A stretch of 64,000 nucleotides of DNA from Moraxella sp035181385 (GTDB lineage Bacteria; Pseudomonadota; Gammaproteobacteria; Pseudomonadales; Moraxellaceae): assembly GCF_035181385.1 (NCBI RefSeq), contig NZ_JAXCJK010000001.1, positions 372,001 to 436,000 on the forward strand, read 5' to 3'. The notes under the pieces are model-generated. The model had not been told where the DNA came from, searched no databases, and saw only the letters and a program-made list of their open reading frames with translations. The position numbers were made by a program, and so were the translations under genes. Shown here in pieces: positions 53,347 through 62,201 of this stretch. Position 1 is the first letter of the stretch; the number at the start of each line of letters is the position of its first letter.

Positions 53347-53904
53347 TTATCCACGCAAAAATTCATCGCTATTTACCACCGTGGCAAATTCACCGTGCAA
53401 ATTGGCAAGGCTAATTTGATGCACAAGCTCACTATCATAGCGTGTGCCGTCCGCACCCACACGGTCAAAAGTCGCCGTGCCGTCCGCCACCACATAGGCA
53501 TCAAAGCCCAAATTGCCCGCCATTCTGGTGGTGGTAGACACGCAGTGGTTGGTGGTAAGCCCGACAATCACAAGACTATCAATGGCACGGCTGGTCAATT
53601 CATCGTATAAATTTGTGCCGATAAATGCCGAATTGACCGTTTTGCCAATGATGATTTCATTATTTATAGGGGCGGTTAAGGGTTTAAACTCATTGCCGAT
53701 TTGATTGGGGCGAAGTGGCGAGTTGGGGTCGGTGGAATTGTGCTGAATATGAAAAATGGGCATATTTTTTGCACGCCATTTTTGTAAAAGCCGATGACAA
53801 ACCGTTTCGCAATGTGGATTGTTTCTATTGCCACCCCAATGGCTGTGATTATCAAAGCCAATTTGCAAATCTATCAATAAAAGAGCGGTGTTTTGATTAA
53901 TCAT
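53347..53904 (-). CDS. Cysteine hydrolase (isochorismatase-like)
   Basis: 185 residues. The family triad is visible: Asp in ALLLIDLQIGF near 12, Lys within the EIIIGKTVNSAF region near 88, and Cys in VVGLTTNHCVSTTTRMA near 125. Relatives act on isochorismate, nicotinamide or carbamoyl compounds; the substrate is not clear from the sequence. GGAAAA 7 bases before the ATG at 53904 supports this start, and ispF ends 39 bp upstream. Confidence 0.88.
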   Translation of the reverse strand: MINQNTALLLIDLQIGFDNHSHWGGNRNNPHCETVCHRLLQKWRAKNMPIFHIQHNSTDPNSPLRPNQIGNEFKPLTAPINNEIIIGKTVNSAFIGTNLYDELTSRAIDSLVIVGLTTNHCVSTTTRMAGNLGFDAYVVADGTATFDRVGADGTRYDSELVHQISLANLHGEFATVVNSDEFLRG

Positions 53905-53943
53905 TGTATTTTCCAAAAGCAAATTAAATAAATGTAATACCAT

Positions 53944-54423
53944 TTAATCCATTTTTTGCAATAACACCACACAACTGGCAAATATCCCCTCGCCTCGCCC
54001 CAAATAGCCCATTTTTTCATTGGTGGTGGCTTTGATGCTAATACAGTCGGTATCCACTTTTAAAATATTGGCGATACATTCACGCATTTTGGTATTGTGG
54101 GGGGCGATTTTGGGCAATTCACAAATCACAGTCATATCGGCATTGATAAGCCGATAGCCTTTGTCTTGCACCATTTGATAGACTTGGCTCAATAACCGTT
54201 TGCTGTCCGCCCCTTTGTAGGCAGGGTCGCTATCACTAAAATGCTGACCAATGTCGCCGAGTGCCAACGCCCCAAGCAGTGCGTCCATCAAGGCGTGGAG
54301 CAACACATCGCCGTCAGAATGTGCCAAAATGCCGTGCGTATGCGGTATCACCACACCGCCAAGCGTGACAAAATCGCCTTGTGTAAAGGCGTGGACATCA
54401 AGTCCTTGACCGATTTTTAGCAT
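53944..54423 (-). CDS. ispF: 2-C-methyl-D-erythritol 2,4-cyclodiphosphate synthase
   Basis: 159 residues. It forms the cyclic diphosphate in the MEP isoprenoid pathway as a trimer with Zn. Signatures include GQGLDVHAF (Asp and His metal ligands), the SDGDVLLHALMDALLGA helix, and C-terminal KATTNEKMGYLGRGEGI. GAGAG lies 6 bases before the second ATG, which is chosen. It probably begins an operon with the cysteine hydrolase and grxD. Confidence 0.97.
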   Translation of the reverse strand: MLKIGQGLDVHAFTQGDFVTLGGVVIPHTHGILAHSDGDVLLHALMDALLGALALGDIGQHFSDSDPAYKGADSKRLLSQVYQMVQDKGYRLINADMTVICELPKIAPHNTKMRECIANILKVDTDCISIKATTNEKMGYLGRGEGIFASCVVLLQKMD

Positions 54424-54470
54424 AATCATCTCTCAAAATAATGATTGTAGCACATTCGTAATCAAAATGG

Positions 54471-54476
54471 TATAAT
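54471..54476 (+). promoter_or_regulatory. Extended -10 promoter of the YjdF-like gene
   Basis: TGGTATAAT with the perfect TATAAT at 54471-54476. An in-frame ATG at 54475 overlaps it, so the true start must be the ATG at 54511. Confidence 0.6.
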
Positions 54477-54510
54477 GGCTTTGATTAAGCTTATACCAAT
54501 TATACACACA

Positions 54511-55149
54511 ATGCACAATCCTTTAAAAAACAGCCTGATTGTTATTATTTTTTGCATTGTGTTAGCAAGTATTGACCCTTTGGATTGGCACAGCTATTTA
54601 TTGCATCAAATTGGCACGGTTTTTTTAATGCTACCGATGGCGTATTTATTTATCAAGCACAAAATCAGCACCAAAAGTCTTTATGCAATGACTGCTTTTT
54701 TGCTGTTGCATATTTTAGGGGCAAAGTACTTGTATTCTTATGTGCCATATGATGATTGGTCAAAATACCTTTTTAATATTTCCATTAGCGAAACTTTTAA
54801 TTTTAAAAGAAATCATTATGACAGACTGGTACATTTTGCTTATGGTGTATGTTTGTATCCTTTGATATATGATTTAATCAAACATTGGTTCAAAACCAAT
54901 AGCCAAAAACAGCTTGTGTTTATTGTGCTGACGGTCAATATGGCAACCAGTATGCTTTATGAACTTTTTGAATGGTTTTTGGCGATTGGCTTATCGCCCA
55001 AGCAAGCAGAACAATACAATGGACAACAAGGCGATATGTGGGATGCCCATAAAGATATGGCGTTGGCACTCATTGGGGCAGTGCTATCAAGTTTTGTTTA
55101 TCCCAATTACAAAGCTTGTCAATGTAAACCTACCCAATATACACCTTAA
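54511..55149 (+). CDS. YjdF-like membrane protein (DUF2238)
   Basis: 212 residues with about six hydrophobic helices and short polar loops, of the DUF2238/YjdF family of inner-membrane proteins of unknown function. The FNFKRNHYDRLVHFAYG and GDMWDAHKDMALALIG segments, with their His/Asp pattern, are characteristic. The ATG at 54511 is used because the -10 box overlaps the earlier ATG. It runs divergently from ispF and ends 58 bp before mnmA. Confidence 0.85.
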   Translation: MHNPLKNSLIVIIFCIVLASIDPLDWHSYLLHQIGTVFLMLPMAYLFIKHKISTKSLYAMTAFLLLHILGAKYLYSYVPYDDWSKYLFNISISETFNFKRNHYDRLVHFAYGVCLYPLIYDLIKHWFKTNSQKQLVFIVLTVNMATSMLYELFEWFLAIGLSPKQAEQYNGQQGDMWDAHKDMALALIGAVLSSFVYPNYKACQCKPTQYTP

Positions 55150-55207
55150 GCACAAACTTGAAATTTGACTTTTAAACCTTATTATACAGCAAATTTGTGG
55201 ATATATT

Positions 55208-56362
55208 ATGATGACAACCTTCCCTTCACCCCCTTTCTCCAAAAATCCAAGCAACACCCGTGTCATTGTCGGTATGTCAGGCGGTGTGGACAGCTCGGTA
55301 TCCGCCCTATTATTAAAACAAGCAGGCTATCAGGTGGAGGGTCTGTTTATGAAAAATTGGGAAGAAGATGACGGCACCGAGTATTGCACGGCGATGACAG
55401 ACTTGGCGGACGCCCAAGCGGTGGCGGACAAATTGGGCATTTATTTGCATACCGCCAATTTTAGTGTGGAATATTGGGACAATGTGTTTGAGCATTTTTT
55501 GGCAGAATACAAAGCAGGTCGCACGCCAAACCCTGATATTTTGTGCAATAAAGAGATTAAATTTAAAGCCTTTTTGGAGTATGCCACGCACCATTTGGGG
55601 GCGGATTTTATTGCCACAGGGCATTATGTACGCCGTGGCGATATTGTCAATCATCATTCGCAAAATCTAGCAAAAGCCCCTTTATTAAAAGGGCTAGACG
55701 ACAATAAAGACCAAAGCTATTTTTTATATGCGGTGGGCGGTGATAAATTGGCAAAAACTTTATTTCCCATTGGTCATTTACAAAAAAGCCAAGTGCGACA
55801 AATTGCCACACAATACGATTTAGCCACCGCCCACAAAAAAGATTCCACAGGCATTTGTTTTATTGGCGAACGCAAATTCAAAGACTTTTTGCAAACTTAT
55901 TTGCCTGCCCAAATGGGCGATATTTATACCGATGACGGACACAAAATCGGCACGCATTCTGGCTTGATGTACTATACCATCGGACAACGGGGTGGCATTG
56001 GCATTGGTGGGGTCAAAAACCGAGCTGACGAACCGTGGTTTGTATTACAAAAAGACTTAAAAAACAACCGCTTAATTGTCGGTCAAGGGCATAACCACCC
56101 TTATTTATTATCCAAAGAATTGACCGCTTATAAATTGGATTGGGTGGTAAATCCGCCCCAAAATGGCGACAAACTCACCGCCAAAACCCGCTACCGCCAA
56201 GCCGACCAAGCCTGCACCGTGTATCTTGAAAATGACAAAGTGCGAGTGGTGTGTGACGAACCACAGCGGGCGGTAACTTTGGGGCAATCGGTGGTGTTGT
56301 ATGACGGTCAGATGTGTTTGGGCGGTGGGGTGATTGATTGGTGTGATGCGCCGTCCCTATGA
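55208..56362 (+). CDS. mnmA: tRNA-specific 2-thiouridylase MnmA
   Basis: 384 residues. It adds sulfur to the wobble uridine of Glu, Gln and Lys tRNAs using ATP and the TusBCDE relay. The PP-loop GMSGGVDSSVSALLLKQ is near 22, and the catalytic cysteines are in GTEYCTAMTDL (Cys near 59) and DSTGICFIGERKF (Cys near 215). Another in-frame ATG lies one codon downstream. It pairs functionally with MnmG at 50324-52207. Confidence 0.96.
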   Translation: MMTTFPSPPFSKNPSNTRVIVGMSGGVDSSVSALLLKQAGYQVEGLFMKNWEEDDGTEYCTAMTDLADAQAVADKLGIYLHTANFSVEYWDNVFEHFLAEYKAGRTPNPDILCNKEIKFKAFLEYATHHLGADFIATGHYVRRGDIVNHHSQNLAKAPLLKGLDDNKDQSYFLYAVGGDKLAKTLFPIGHLQKSQVRQIATQYDLATAHKKDSTGICFIGERKFKDFLQTYLPAQMGDIYTDDGHKIGTHSGLMYYTIGQRGGIGIGGVKNRADEPWFVLQKDLKNNRLIVGQGHNHPYLLSKELTAYKLDWVVNPPQNGDKLTAKTRYRQADQACTVYLENDKVRVVCDEPQRAVTLGQSVVLYDGQMCLGGGVIDWCDAPSL

Positions 56363-56516
56363 TTTGATAATCACCGCTAAAACTACTTTTGGTATTGGCT
56401 AATGTCGTTTAAATAAAAAACACATAAGCCAATGCCCCAGTAATCCTATTGGAAGCAATCCTATTTGGCGTTTATTGCTGTTGAAAAGTTTTGATTTAAA
56501 AATTGTGATTTGAAAA
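56363..56516. other. Intergenic region before the MITE-like element
   Basis: About 150 AT-rich bases after mnmA with no clear promoter, terminator or reading frame. Confidence 0.4.
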
Positions 56517-56644
56517 TAGACTTCCTGCAAAACCCCAAAGTTAAGGAAAACCGTTCGTGGTGAGCTTGTCGAACCATAACGGTTTTCCGCTACCCTTCGA
56601 CTTAGCTCAGGGCGAACGGAAAACCTAGTATTGCAGGAAGTCTA
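56517..56644. repeat. 128-bp MITE/REP-like element with terminal inverted repeats
   Basis: The ends are a perfect 14-bp inverted repeat TAGACTTCCTGCAA / TTGCAGGAAGTCTA, and the outer TA on each side may be a target duplication. Inside is a perfect 11-bp palindrome GGAAAACCGTT / AACGGTTTTCC (56545-56555 and 56578-56588) around GTTCGTGGTGAGCTTGTCGAACC, a REP-like palindrome, followed by a related one (56592-56621). It has no open frame and is too small to encode a transposase, so it must be mobilised in trans. Confidence 0.7.
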
Positions 56645-56760
56645 ATATAATTAAGCGTTGTTTTTTATCATTGTTATGTTATCTAGCATTGTTATTTAGA
56701 TTGCTATTTAATTAAAAGGTTGTATTAAATCTCATTCACTTTATTATACGGTGGTAATCA

Positions 56761-57624
56761 ATGCCCTATCAAGTATATATCCAAGCCCTAAAAGATTACA
56801 AAAACCACAAAATAAATGGTCGAAGGTTGCTTGCTATTTGGGAGAATGCACCCAGTGAGATTGACATTGTTTATTATAACCTACACCATTTGGTGGACGA
56901 TGAAGACATTCGCCAAAAAGATGAATACTATAAAACACAGCAATTATTGCATTTAGACCAACTGATTAATGCCCTAGAAAAAGGCGAAAACCGTGAGTAT
57001 TTGTCAAGGCTAAACTTTTTATCTTTTGACGACAGCCATTGTAAGAATAATAGCGATGATAAATTGTCAAAATACCCATTATCAAAACACAAGTCGCCAA
57101 AAGAAATTTTGTATTCACAGGCTTTTGCTATTATCCAAGACACACAAAATATTGATATTTTTAATCACAGCGTATTTGTGCAATTTTCTTGCCATATTAA
57201 CAAATACACTTTGGCAAAAACCGCTCGTGAATTTGGCTACACAGTATTAAACATCAAAAAGCACAAATGGACATATTGGTTGTTTTTTATTCCATCGCCC
57301 AATATCATTAGCCTAAAAATAGATGACCTAAGCCGTTTTTATAAATTTTTTGAACGATGCAATCAATTTGCCTTGGTGGAGTTTTTGCTTTGTGCCAAAG
57401 ATACGGATATTGAACACGCATTAAGTCAGGGTGTGGATATGGATTGTGCGATAAATACCAACCAAAACTATTTTTATTATAGGCTAAATTTTGATGGCTA
57501 TGACGACAAAGACAGTGGCGAAAGCACAGCACTATTGAACGCTGATTATAATTTTGTGCCAAAAAATTTACAGCCATATTTTACCAATAAAGTTTTATCA
57601 ATAAATCCAATTGTTAATTCATAG
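56761..57624 (+). CDS. Hypothetical protein
   Basis: 287 residues, soluble, with a helical start (YQVYIQALKDYKNHKINGRRLLAIWENAP) and many Tyr/Asn/Phe residues later (YFYYRLNFDGYDDKDSG). No signal peptide and no known domain recognised. It is AT-rich, sits alone between the MITE-like element and a terminator, and may be a horizontally acquired orphan. Confidence 0.6.
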   Translation: MPYQVYIQALKDYKNHKINGRRLLAIWENAPSEIDIVYYNLHHLVDDEDIRQKDEYYKTQQLLHLDQLINALEKGENREYLSRLNFLSFDDSHCKNNSDDKLSKYPLSKHKSPKEILYSQAFAIIQDTQNIDIFNHSVFVQFSCHINKYTLAKTAREFGYTVLNIKKHKWTYWLFFIPSPNIISLKIDDLSRFYKFFERCNQFALVEFLLCAKDTDIEHALSQGVDMDCAINTNQNYFYYRLNFDGYDDKDSGESTALLNADYNFVPKNLQPYFTNKVLSINPIVNS

Positions 57625-57647
57625 ATAAAAATCGGCTTATTTTTGAC

Positions 57648-57666
57648 AAAACCCAGGCGGTTTTTT
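57648..57666 (+). terminator. Terminator after the hypothetical gene
   Basis: AAAACC / GGTTTT with a 5-nt loop and a T run, 24 bp past the stop at 57624. Confidence 0.65.
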
Positions 57667-57700
57667 CAAAAAAAGCTCATCGCCAGCACTGCATAAATTG

Positions 57701-57709
57701 TGCTATAAT
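57701..57709 (+). promoter_or_regulatory. Extended -10 promoter of purB
   Basis: TGCTATAAT, a perfect extended -10 with TATAAT at 57704-57709, lies 28 bp before the purB ATG. A -35 match is weak. Confidence 0.6.
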
Positions 57710-57737
57710 ATGCCAACGATACCACATAGGAAACACA

Positions 57738-59120
57738 ATGAATAGCCTTACCGCCCTATCCCCCCTTGACGGTCGCTATGCGTCCAAATGCGACAGCCTA
57801 CGCCCATTTTTGTCTGAATTTGGCTTAATGCACGCCCGAGTATTGGTAGAAATCCGCTGGTTGCAGGCATTGGCAAACCATAGTCAAATCACAGAAATCA
57901 AGCCGTTTTCTGATGACACCAATGCCAAATTAAATGCGATTATTGATAATTTTTCACAAGACAATGCCGAACGCATTAAACAAATTGAAGCCACCACCAA
58001 TCACGATGTCAAAGCGGTGGAATATTTTTTAAAAGAACAAATTAGTGATATTGATGAATTAAAAATGTCAGGCGAATTTATTCATTTTGCTTGTACATCA
58101 GAAGATATTAACAATTTATCACACGCTTTAATGCTCAAAAACAGCCGTGAAATATTGGCAAAATCAATGCAAGCGATTATTGACCGTATTGCACACTTGG
58201 CAGACGAATATAGCGATGTGCCAATGTTATCACGCACGCACGGACAAACGGCAAGCCCCACCACAATGGGCAAAGAGCTGGCAAATGTGGCTTATCGCTT
58301 GCACCGTCAATTAAAGCAATTTAATAGTGTAGAATTACTGGGTAAAATCAATGGGGCGGTAGGCAATTATAATGCCCATTTGGTGGCATATCCTGATATT
58401 GACTGGGCAAAAAACGCCCAAGATTTTGTGCAAAGTTTGGGGCTTACTTTTAACCCTTATACCACACAAATTGAACCACACGATTATATGGCAGAATTGT
58501 TTGACGCCCTACGCCGATTTAATACCATTTTGATTGATTTTAATCGTGATATTTGGGGCTATATTTCTTTGGGCTATTTTACCCAAAAAATGAAAGACGG
58601 CGAAGTGGGTAGCTCCACAATGCCCCACAAAGTCAATCCCATTGATTTTGAAAACTCTGAGGGCAATTTAGGTCTGGCAAATAGCGTGCTGGCACATTTG
58701 GGCGAAAAATTGCCGATTAGTCGCTGGCAACGAGATTTGACCGATAGTACCGTTTTGCGTAATATGGGCGTGGGTTTGGCACAAAGTTTGATTGCTTTTG
58801 AAGCGTGCCTAAAAGGCATTGGCAAATTGCAATTAAATACCCAAAGACTTGCCGAAGATTTGGACAACGCCCAAGAAGTGCTTGCCGAACCCATTCAAAC
58901 CGTGATGAGACGCTATAATATTGAAAAACCTTATGAAAAATTAAAGGCACTCACCCGTGGGCAAGCGATGACGCGCCAGATGATGACGGATTTTGTGGGT
59001 GGTGATGAATTAAAGCAAGTGCCAGCCGATGACAAAAAGCGACTAAGCGATTTGACCCCTGCACGCTACATTGGCAATGCCAGTGAGCAGGCGAAAGGGC
59101 TTGGGGAGTGGTTAAAGTAA
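57738..59120 (+). CDS. purB: Adenylosuccinate lyase
   Basis: 460 residues. It performs two fumarate-releasing steps in purine synthesis. The family signature SSTMPHKVNPIDFENSEGN is near 295, the N-terminal SPLDGRYASKCDSLRPFLSE matches the PurB start, and TSEDINNLSHALM and SRTHGQTASPTTMGKELA are also present. AGGAAA 6 bases before the ATG confirms the start. It is the second purine gene in the window after purD. Confidence 0.97.
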   Translation: MNSLTALSPLDGRYASKCDSLRPFLSEFGLMHARVLVEIRWLQALANHSQITEIKPFSDDTNAKLNAIIDNFSQDNAERIKQIEATTNHDVKAVEYFLKEQISDIDELKMSGEFIHFACTSEDINNLSHALMLKNSREILAKSMQAIIDRIAHLADEYSDVPMLSRTHGQTASPTTMGKELANVAYRLHRQLKQFNSVELLGKINGAVGNYNAHLVAYPDIDWAKNAQDFVQSLGLTFNPYTTQIEPHDYMAELFDALRRFNTILIDFNRDIWGYISLGYFTQKMKDGEVGSSTMPHKVNPIDFENSEGNLGLANSVLAHLGEKLPISRWQRDLTDSTVLRNMGVGLAQSLIAFEACLKGIGKLQLNTQRLAEDLDNAQEVLAEPIQTVMRRYNIEKPYEKLKALTRGQAMTRQMMTDFVGGDELKQVPADDKKRLSDLTPARYIGNASEQAKGLGEWLK

Positions 59121-59290
59121 CTAATATTTTAAATTGTCAAAATAAATAACTGGACAAACCAACTAATTAAAAGCATAAATAAAAAGCATATTGATTTTTA
59201 ATGGCTTGCTTATTTATCACGCAAATTATTTGATGGTATAGTTATTTATTTTGATTGCTATTTATTTATAACTTGAATGTAAGGATTTTT

Positions 59291-61942
59291 ATGAAAACCA
59301 TGACCACCAACGAGCTACGCCAAGCCTTTATTGATTTTTTTGCCAGCAAACAGCACACGCCTGTGCCGTCATCTAGCCTTGTGCCACACAACGACCCCAC
59401 TTTGCTGTTTACCAATGCGGGTATGAACCAGTTTAAAGACACTTTTTTGGGGCTAGAACAGCGTGATTACCGCCGTGCCGTTACCGCCCAAAAATGCGTG
59501 CGTGCAGGGGGCAAGCACAACGACCTTGACAATGTCGGCTACACCGCCCGCCACCACACTTTTTTTGAGATGATGGGCAATTTTAGTTTTGGCGATTATT
59601 TTAAAGAAACTGCCATTCCTTTGGCGTGGGAGTTTTTGACCTCCCCTGACTGGCTTGGCTTACCCAAAGAACGCTTGTACATTACCATTTATCACACCGA
59701 TGACGAAGCCTTTGACATTTGGCACAAAGTGGTGGGTTTATCGCCTGACCGCATTATCCGTATTGGCGACAACAAAGGCGGTGCTTATCAGTCCGACAAT
59801 TTTTGGATGATGGGCGACACAGGGCCTTGTGGACCTTGCACTGAGATTTTTTATGACCACGGCGAGCATATTTGGGGTGGACTGCCTGGCAGTGCGGACG
59901 AAGATGGCGACCGCTTTATTGAGATTTGGAACTGTGTGTTTATGCAGTTTAACCGCCAAAAAGACGGTACGATGGAGCGACTGCCTGCCCCAAGCGTGGA
60001 CACAGGTATGGGGCTTGAACGAATGAGTGCCATTATGCAAGGCGTGCATAGCAATTATGAGATTGACACTTTTGTCAATTTGATGAACTCGGCAAGCGAC
60101 ATTATTGGCATACCCAATCAAAACGAGCCGTCCTTAAAGGTACTTGCCGACCATATCCGTGCGGTGGCGTTTTTAATCGCTGACGGTGTCGTGCCAAGCA
60201 ACGAAGGGCGTGGCTATGTCTTACGCCGTATTATCCGCCGAGCGGTGCGACACGGCAACAAATTGGGGGCAAATGGGGCATTTTTTTACAAACTGGTGTC
60301 TGCACTGACAGGCGAGATGGGACAAGCTTACCCACAGCTTATCGCCAAACAAGCCAACATTGAAAGCATTATTTTAAAAGAAGAAGAGCAATTTGCCAAA
60401 ACCCTATCGCAGGGCTTACGACTGCTATCAAGCGAGCTTGAACACTTGCAACAAGGCGACACTTTGTCTGGCGAAACTGCCTTTAAACTGTACGACACCT
60501 ATGGCTTTCCTTATGATTTGACCGCCGACATTGTGCGTGAAAAAGACATTCACATTGACGAGACCGCCTTTTTGCGTGAAATGGACGCCCAGCGTCAAAG
60601 GGCCCGTGAAGCAGGCAAATTTGGGCTTGACTACACCAGTTTGATTAAAGTAGAACAGCCAAGCACCTTTGTGGGCTATGAAAAGTTGCACGCCGATGGG
60701 CAAATCCTGCAACTGTTCACAGACGGCAAGGCGGTGGACACGCTGGTTGAAGGCGACACAGGCGTGGTGGTGCTTGACCAAACGCCTTTTTATGCCGAAA
60801 GTGGCGGTCAAGTGGGCGAAATGGGGCAAATGACCACCGCCACAGGCGTGTTTGTCGTGGAAGACACACAAAAATCAGGCACAGGCATTGTCCATTATGG
60901 GCGTGTGGCAATGGGGCAACTTGACTTAAATCAAAGTGTGCTGTCCGAAGTACAAGCCGATGTGCGTCTTGACAGTGCCAAAAACCACTCCGCCACCCAC
61001 CTACTGCACGCCAGTTTGCAACAAGTTTTGGGCGATGGCGTGGCACAAAAAGGCTCGCTTGTGTCATCACAACTGCTTCGCTTTGACTTTTCTTATGACA
61101 AACCAATCAGCGATGATGAGCTTGCCCACATTGAAACCATTGTCAATGAAAAAATCGCCCAAAACGACACGGTTTTGATTGAATATATGAACATCAACGA
61201 TGCCAAAAACAAAGGGGCGATGGCATTGTTTGGCGAAAAATACGGCGAGACGGTGCGAGTACTCACAATGGGCAAAAATGCCGACCAAAGTGCCTTTTCT
61301 ATTGAGCTGTGTGGCGGTATTCACATCAAACAAACAGGCGACATTGGACTGTTTAAAATCGTCTCTGAAAGCGGTATCTCATCAGGCGTTCGCCGTATTG
61401 AGGCCTTGACAGGGCTTGGGGCATTGCGTTATATCCAAGCAGGCGAAAAAGTGCTGAACACCCTTGCCCAAGAATTTAAAGCAAAGCGTGAAGAAGTCTT
61501 GGGGCGTGTGCTGGTCTTGACCGACAAAGTCAAAGAAAGCGACAAACAGATTGAAAAATTGACCCAAAAACTATCAAGTTTTGAAGCCAAATCGTTGATG
61601 GACAAAGTCCTTGACATAAAAGGCGTGCCAGTACTCATTAGTAAGGTGGACAATACAGACGCCAAAGGCTTACGCAGTTTGGCAGACGACATCAAATCCA
61701 AACTGCACACTGGCGTGGCGGTCTTGGCGAGTGTCAATGACGGCAAAATCGCCCTAACCGCAAGCGTCGGCAAAGATTTGACCGACAAAATCAAAGCAGG
61801 CGACATCATCAAATCGCTTTGTGAAACCCTTGACGGCAAAGGCGGTGGCAAGAGCGACTTTGCCCAAGGCGGTGCCAATGATGTGGCAAATTTGGATAAG
61901 GCGTTGGCTGATTTAAAAGATGATTTGGCAGGTAAACTATAA
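59291..61942 (+). CDS. alaS: Alanine--tRNA ligase
   Basis: 883 residues. It charges tRNA-Ala with alanine. The class II core (about 5-460) has motif segments HTFFEMMGNFSFGDYFK and RRIIRRAVRHGNKLG. The editing domain (about 560-720) carries the zinc-like NHSATHLLHASL and CGGIHIKQTGDIG motifs. The C-Ala domain follows and ends ...KGGGKSDFAQGGANDVANL. An in-frame ATG 36 bases earlier adds 12 residues; AAGGA 5 bases before the chosen ATG decides it. Confidence 0.97.
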   Translation: MKTMTTNELRQAFIDFFASKQHTPVPSSSLVPHNDPTLLFTNAGMNQFKDTFLGLEQRDYRRAVTAQKCVRAGGKHNDLDNVGYTARHHTFFEMMGNFSFGDYFKETAIPLAWEFLTSPDWLGLPKERLYITIYHTDDEAFDIWHKVVGLSPDRIIRIGDNKGGAYQSDNFWMMGDTGPCGPCTEIFYDHGEHIWGGLPGSADEDGDRFIEIWNCVFMQFNRQKDGTMERLPAPSVDTGMGLERMSAIMQGVHSNYEIDTFVNLMNSASDIIGIPNQNEPSLKVLADHIRAVAFLIADGVVPSNEGRGYVLRRIIRRAVRHGNKLGANGAFFYKLVSALTGEMGQAYPQLIAKQANIESIILKEEEQFAKTLSQGLRLLSSELEHLQQGDTLSGETAFKLYDTYGFPYDLTADIVREKDIHIDETAFLREMDAQRQRAREAGKFGLDYTSLIKVEQPSTFVGYEKLHADGQILQLFTDGKAVDTLVEGDTGVVVLDQTPFYAESGGQVGEMGQMTTATGVFVVEDTQKSGTGIVHYGRVAMGQLDLNQSVLSEVQADVRLDSAKNHSATHLLHASLQQVLGDGVAQKGSLVSSQLLRFDFSYDKPISDDELAHIETIVNEKIAQNDTVLIEYMNINDAKNKGAMALFGEKYGETVRVLTMGKNADQSAFSIELCGGIHIKQTGDIGLFKIVSESGISSGVRRIEALTGLGALRYIQAGEKVLNTLAQEFKAKREEVLGRVLVLTDKVKESDKQIEKLTQKLSSFEAKSLMDKVLDIKGVPVLISKVDNTDAKGLRSLADDIKSKLHTGVAVLASVNDGKIALTASVGKDLTDKIKAGDIIKSLCETLDGKGGGKSDFAQGGANDVANLDKALADLKDDLAGKL

Positions 61943-62109
61943 TACCCACACCATGACAATTACATGACTGTTCACAAGGCAGTCATGCGTAAAAAGCTTG
62001 ATAAAGACTGAACAATGGTTGATATAAACATTAATCATTGTAATACATCTGTTATACAAATGTCTTAAATCATTAAGCTGTTTATAAATTTTTGTCATGA
62101 ATTTATCAG

Positions 62110-62138
62110 TTTATTTTAACAATAAATTGGGGTATAAT
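62110..62138 (+). promoter_or_regulatory. Probable lysC promoter
   Basis: A perfect TATAAT (62133-62138) with a weak TTTATT at 62110-62115 (17-bp spacing) about 64 bp before the lysC ATG. The 258-bp spacer after alaS (61943-62201) also holds an 8-bp inverted repeat CATGACTG / CAGTCATG (61963-61987) without a T run, of unknown role. Confidence 0.5.
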
Positions 62139-62201
62139 CTGTAAAATTTTATTCACAACCTTTGGTTTTTCTAGCATTTTTTTGAACAAAAGGCAAACAT
62201 A

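Noticed and set aside
61963..61987. The inverted repeat after alaS as a terminator
   Set aside because: The hairpin lacks a following T run, so it is not a standard intrinsic terminator.
61943..62201. A lysine riboswitch before lysC
   Set aside because: The spacer has no conserved lysine-riboswitch core or terminator hairpin; only a promoter-like -10 box is seen.
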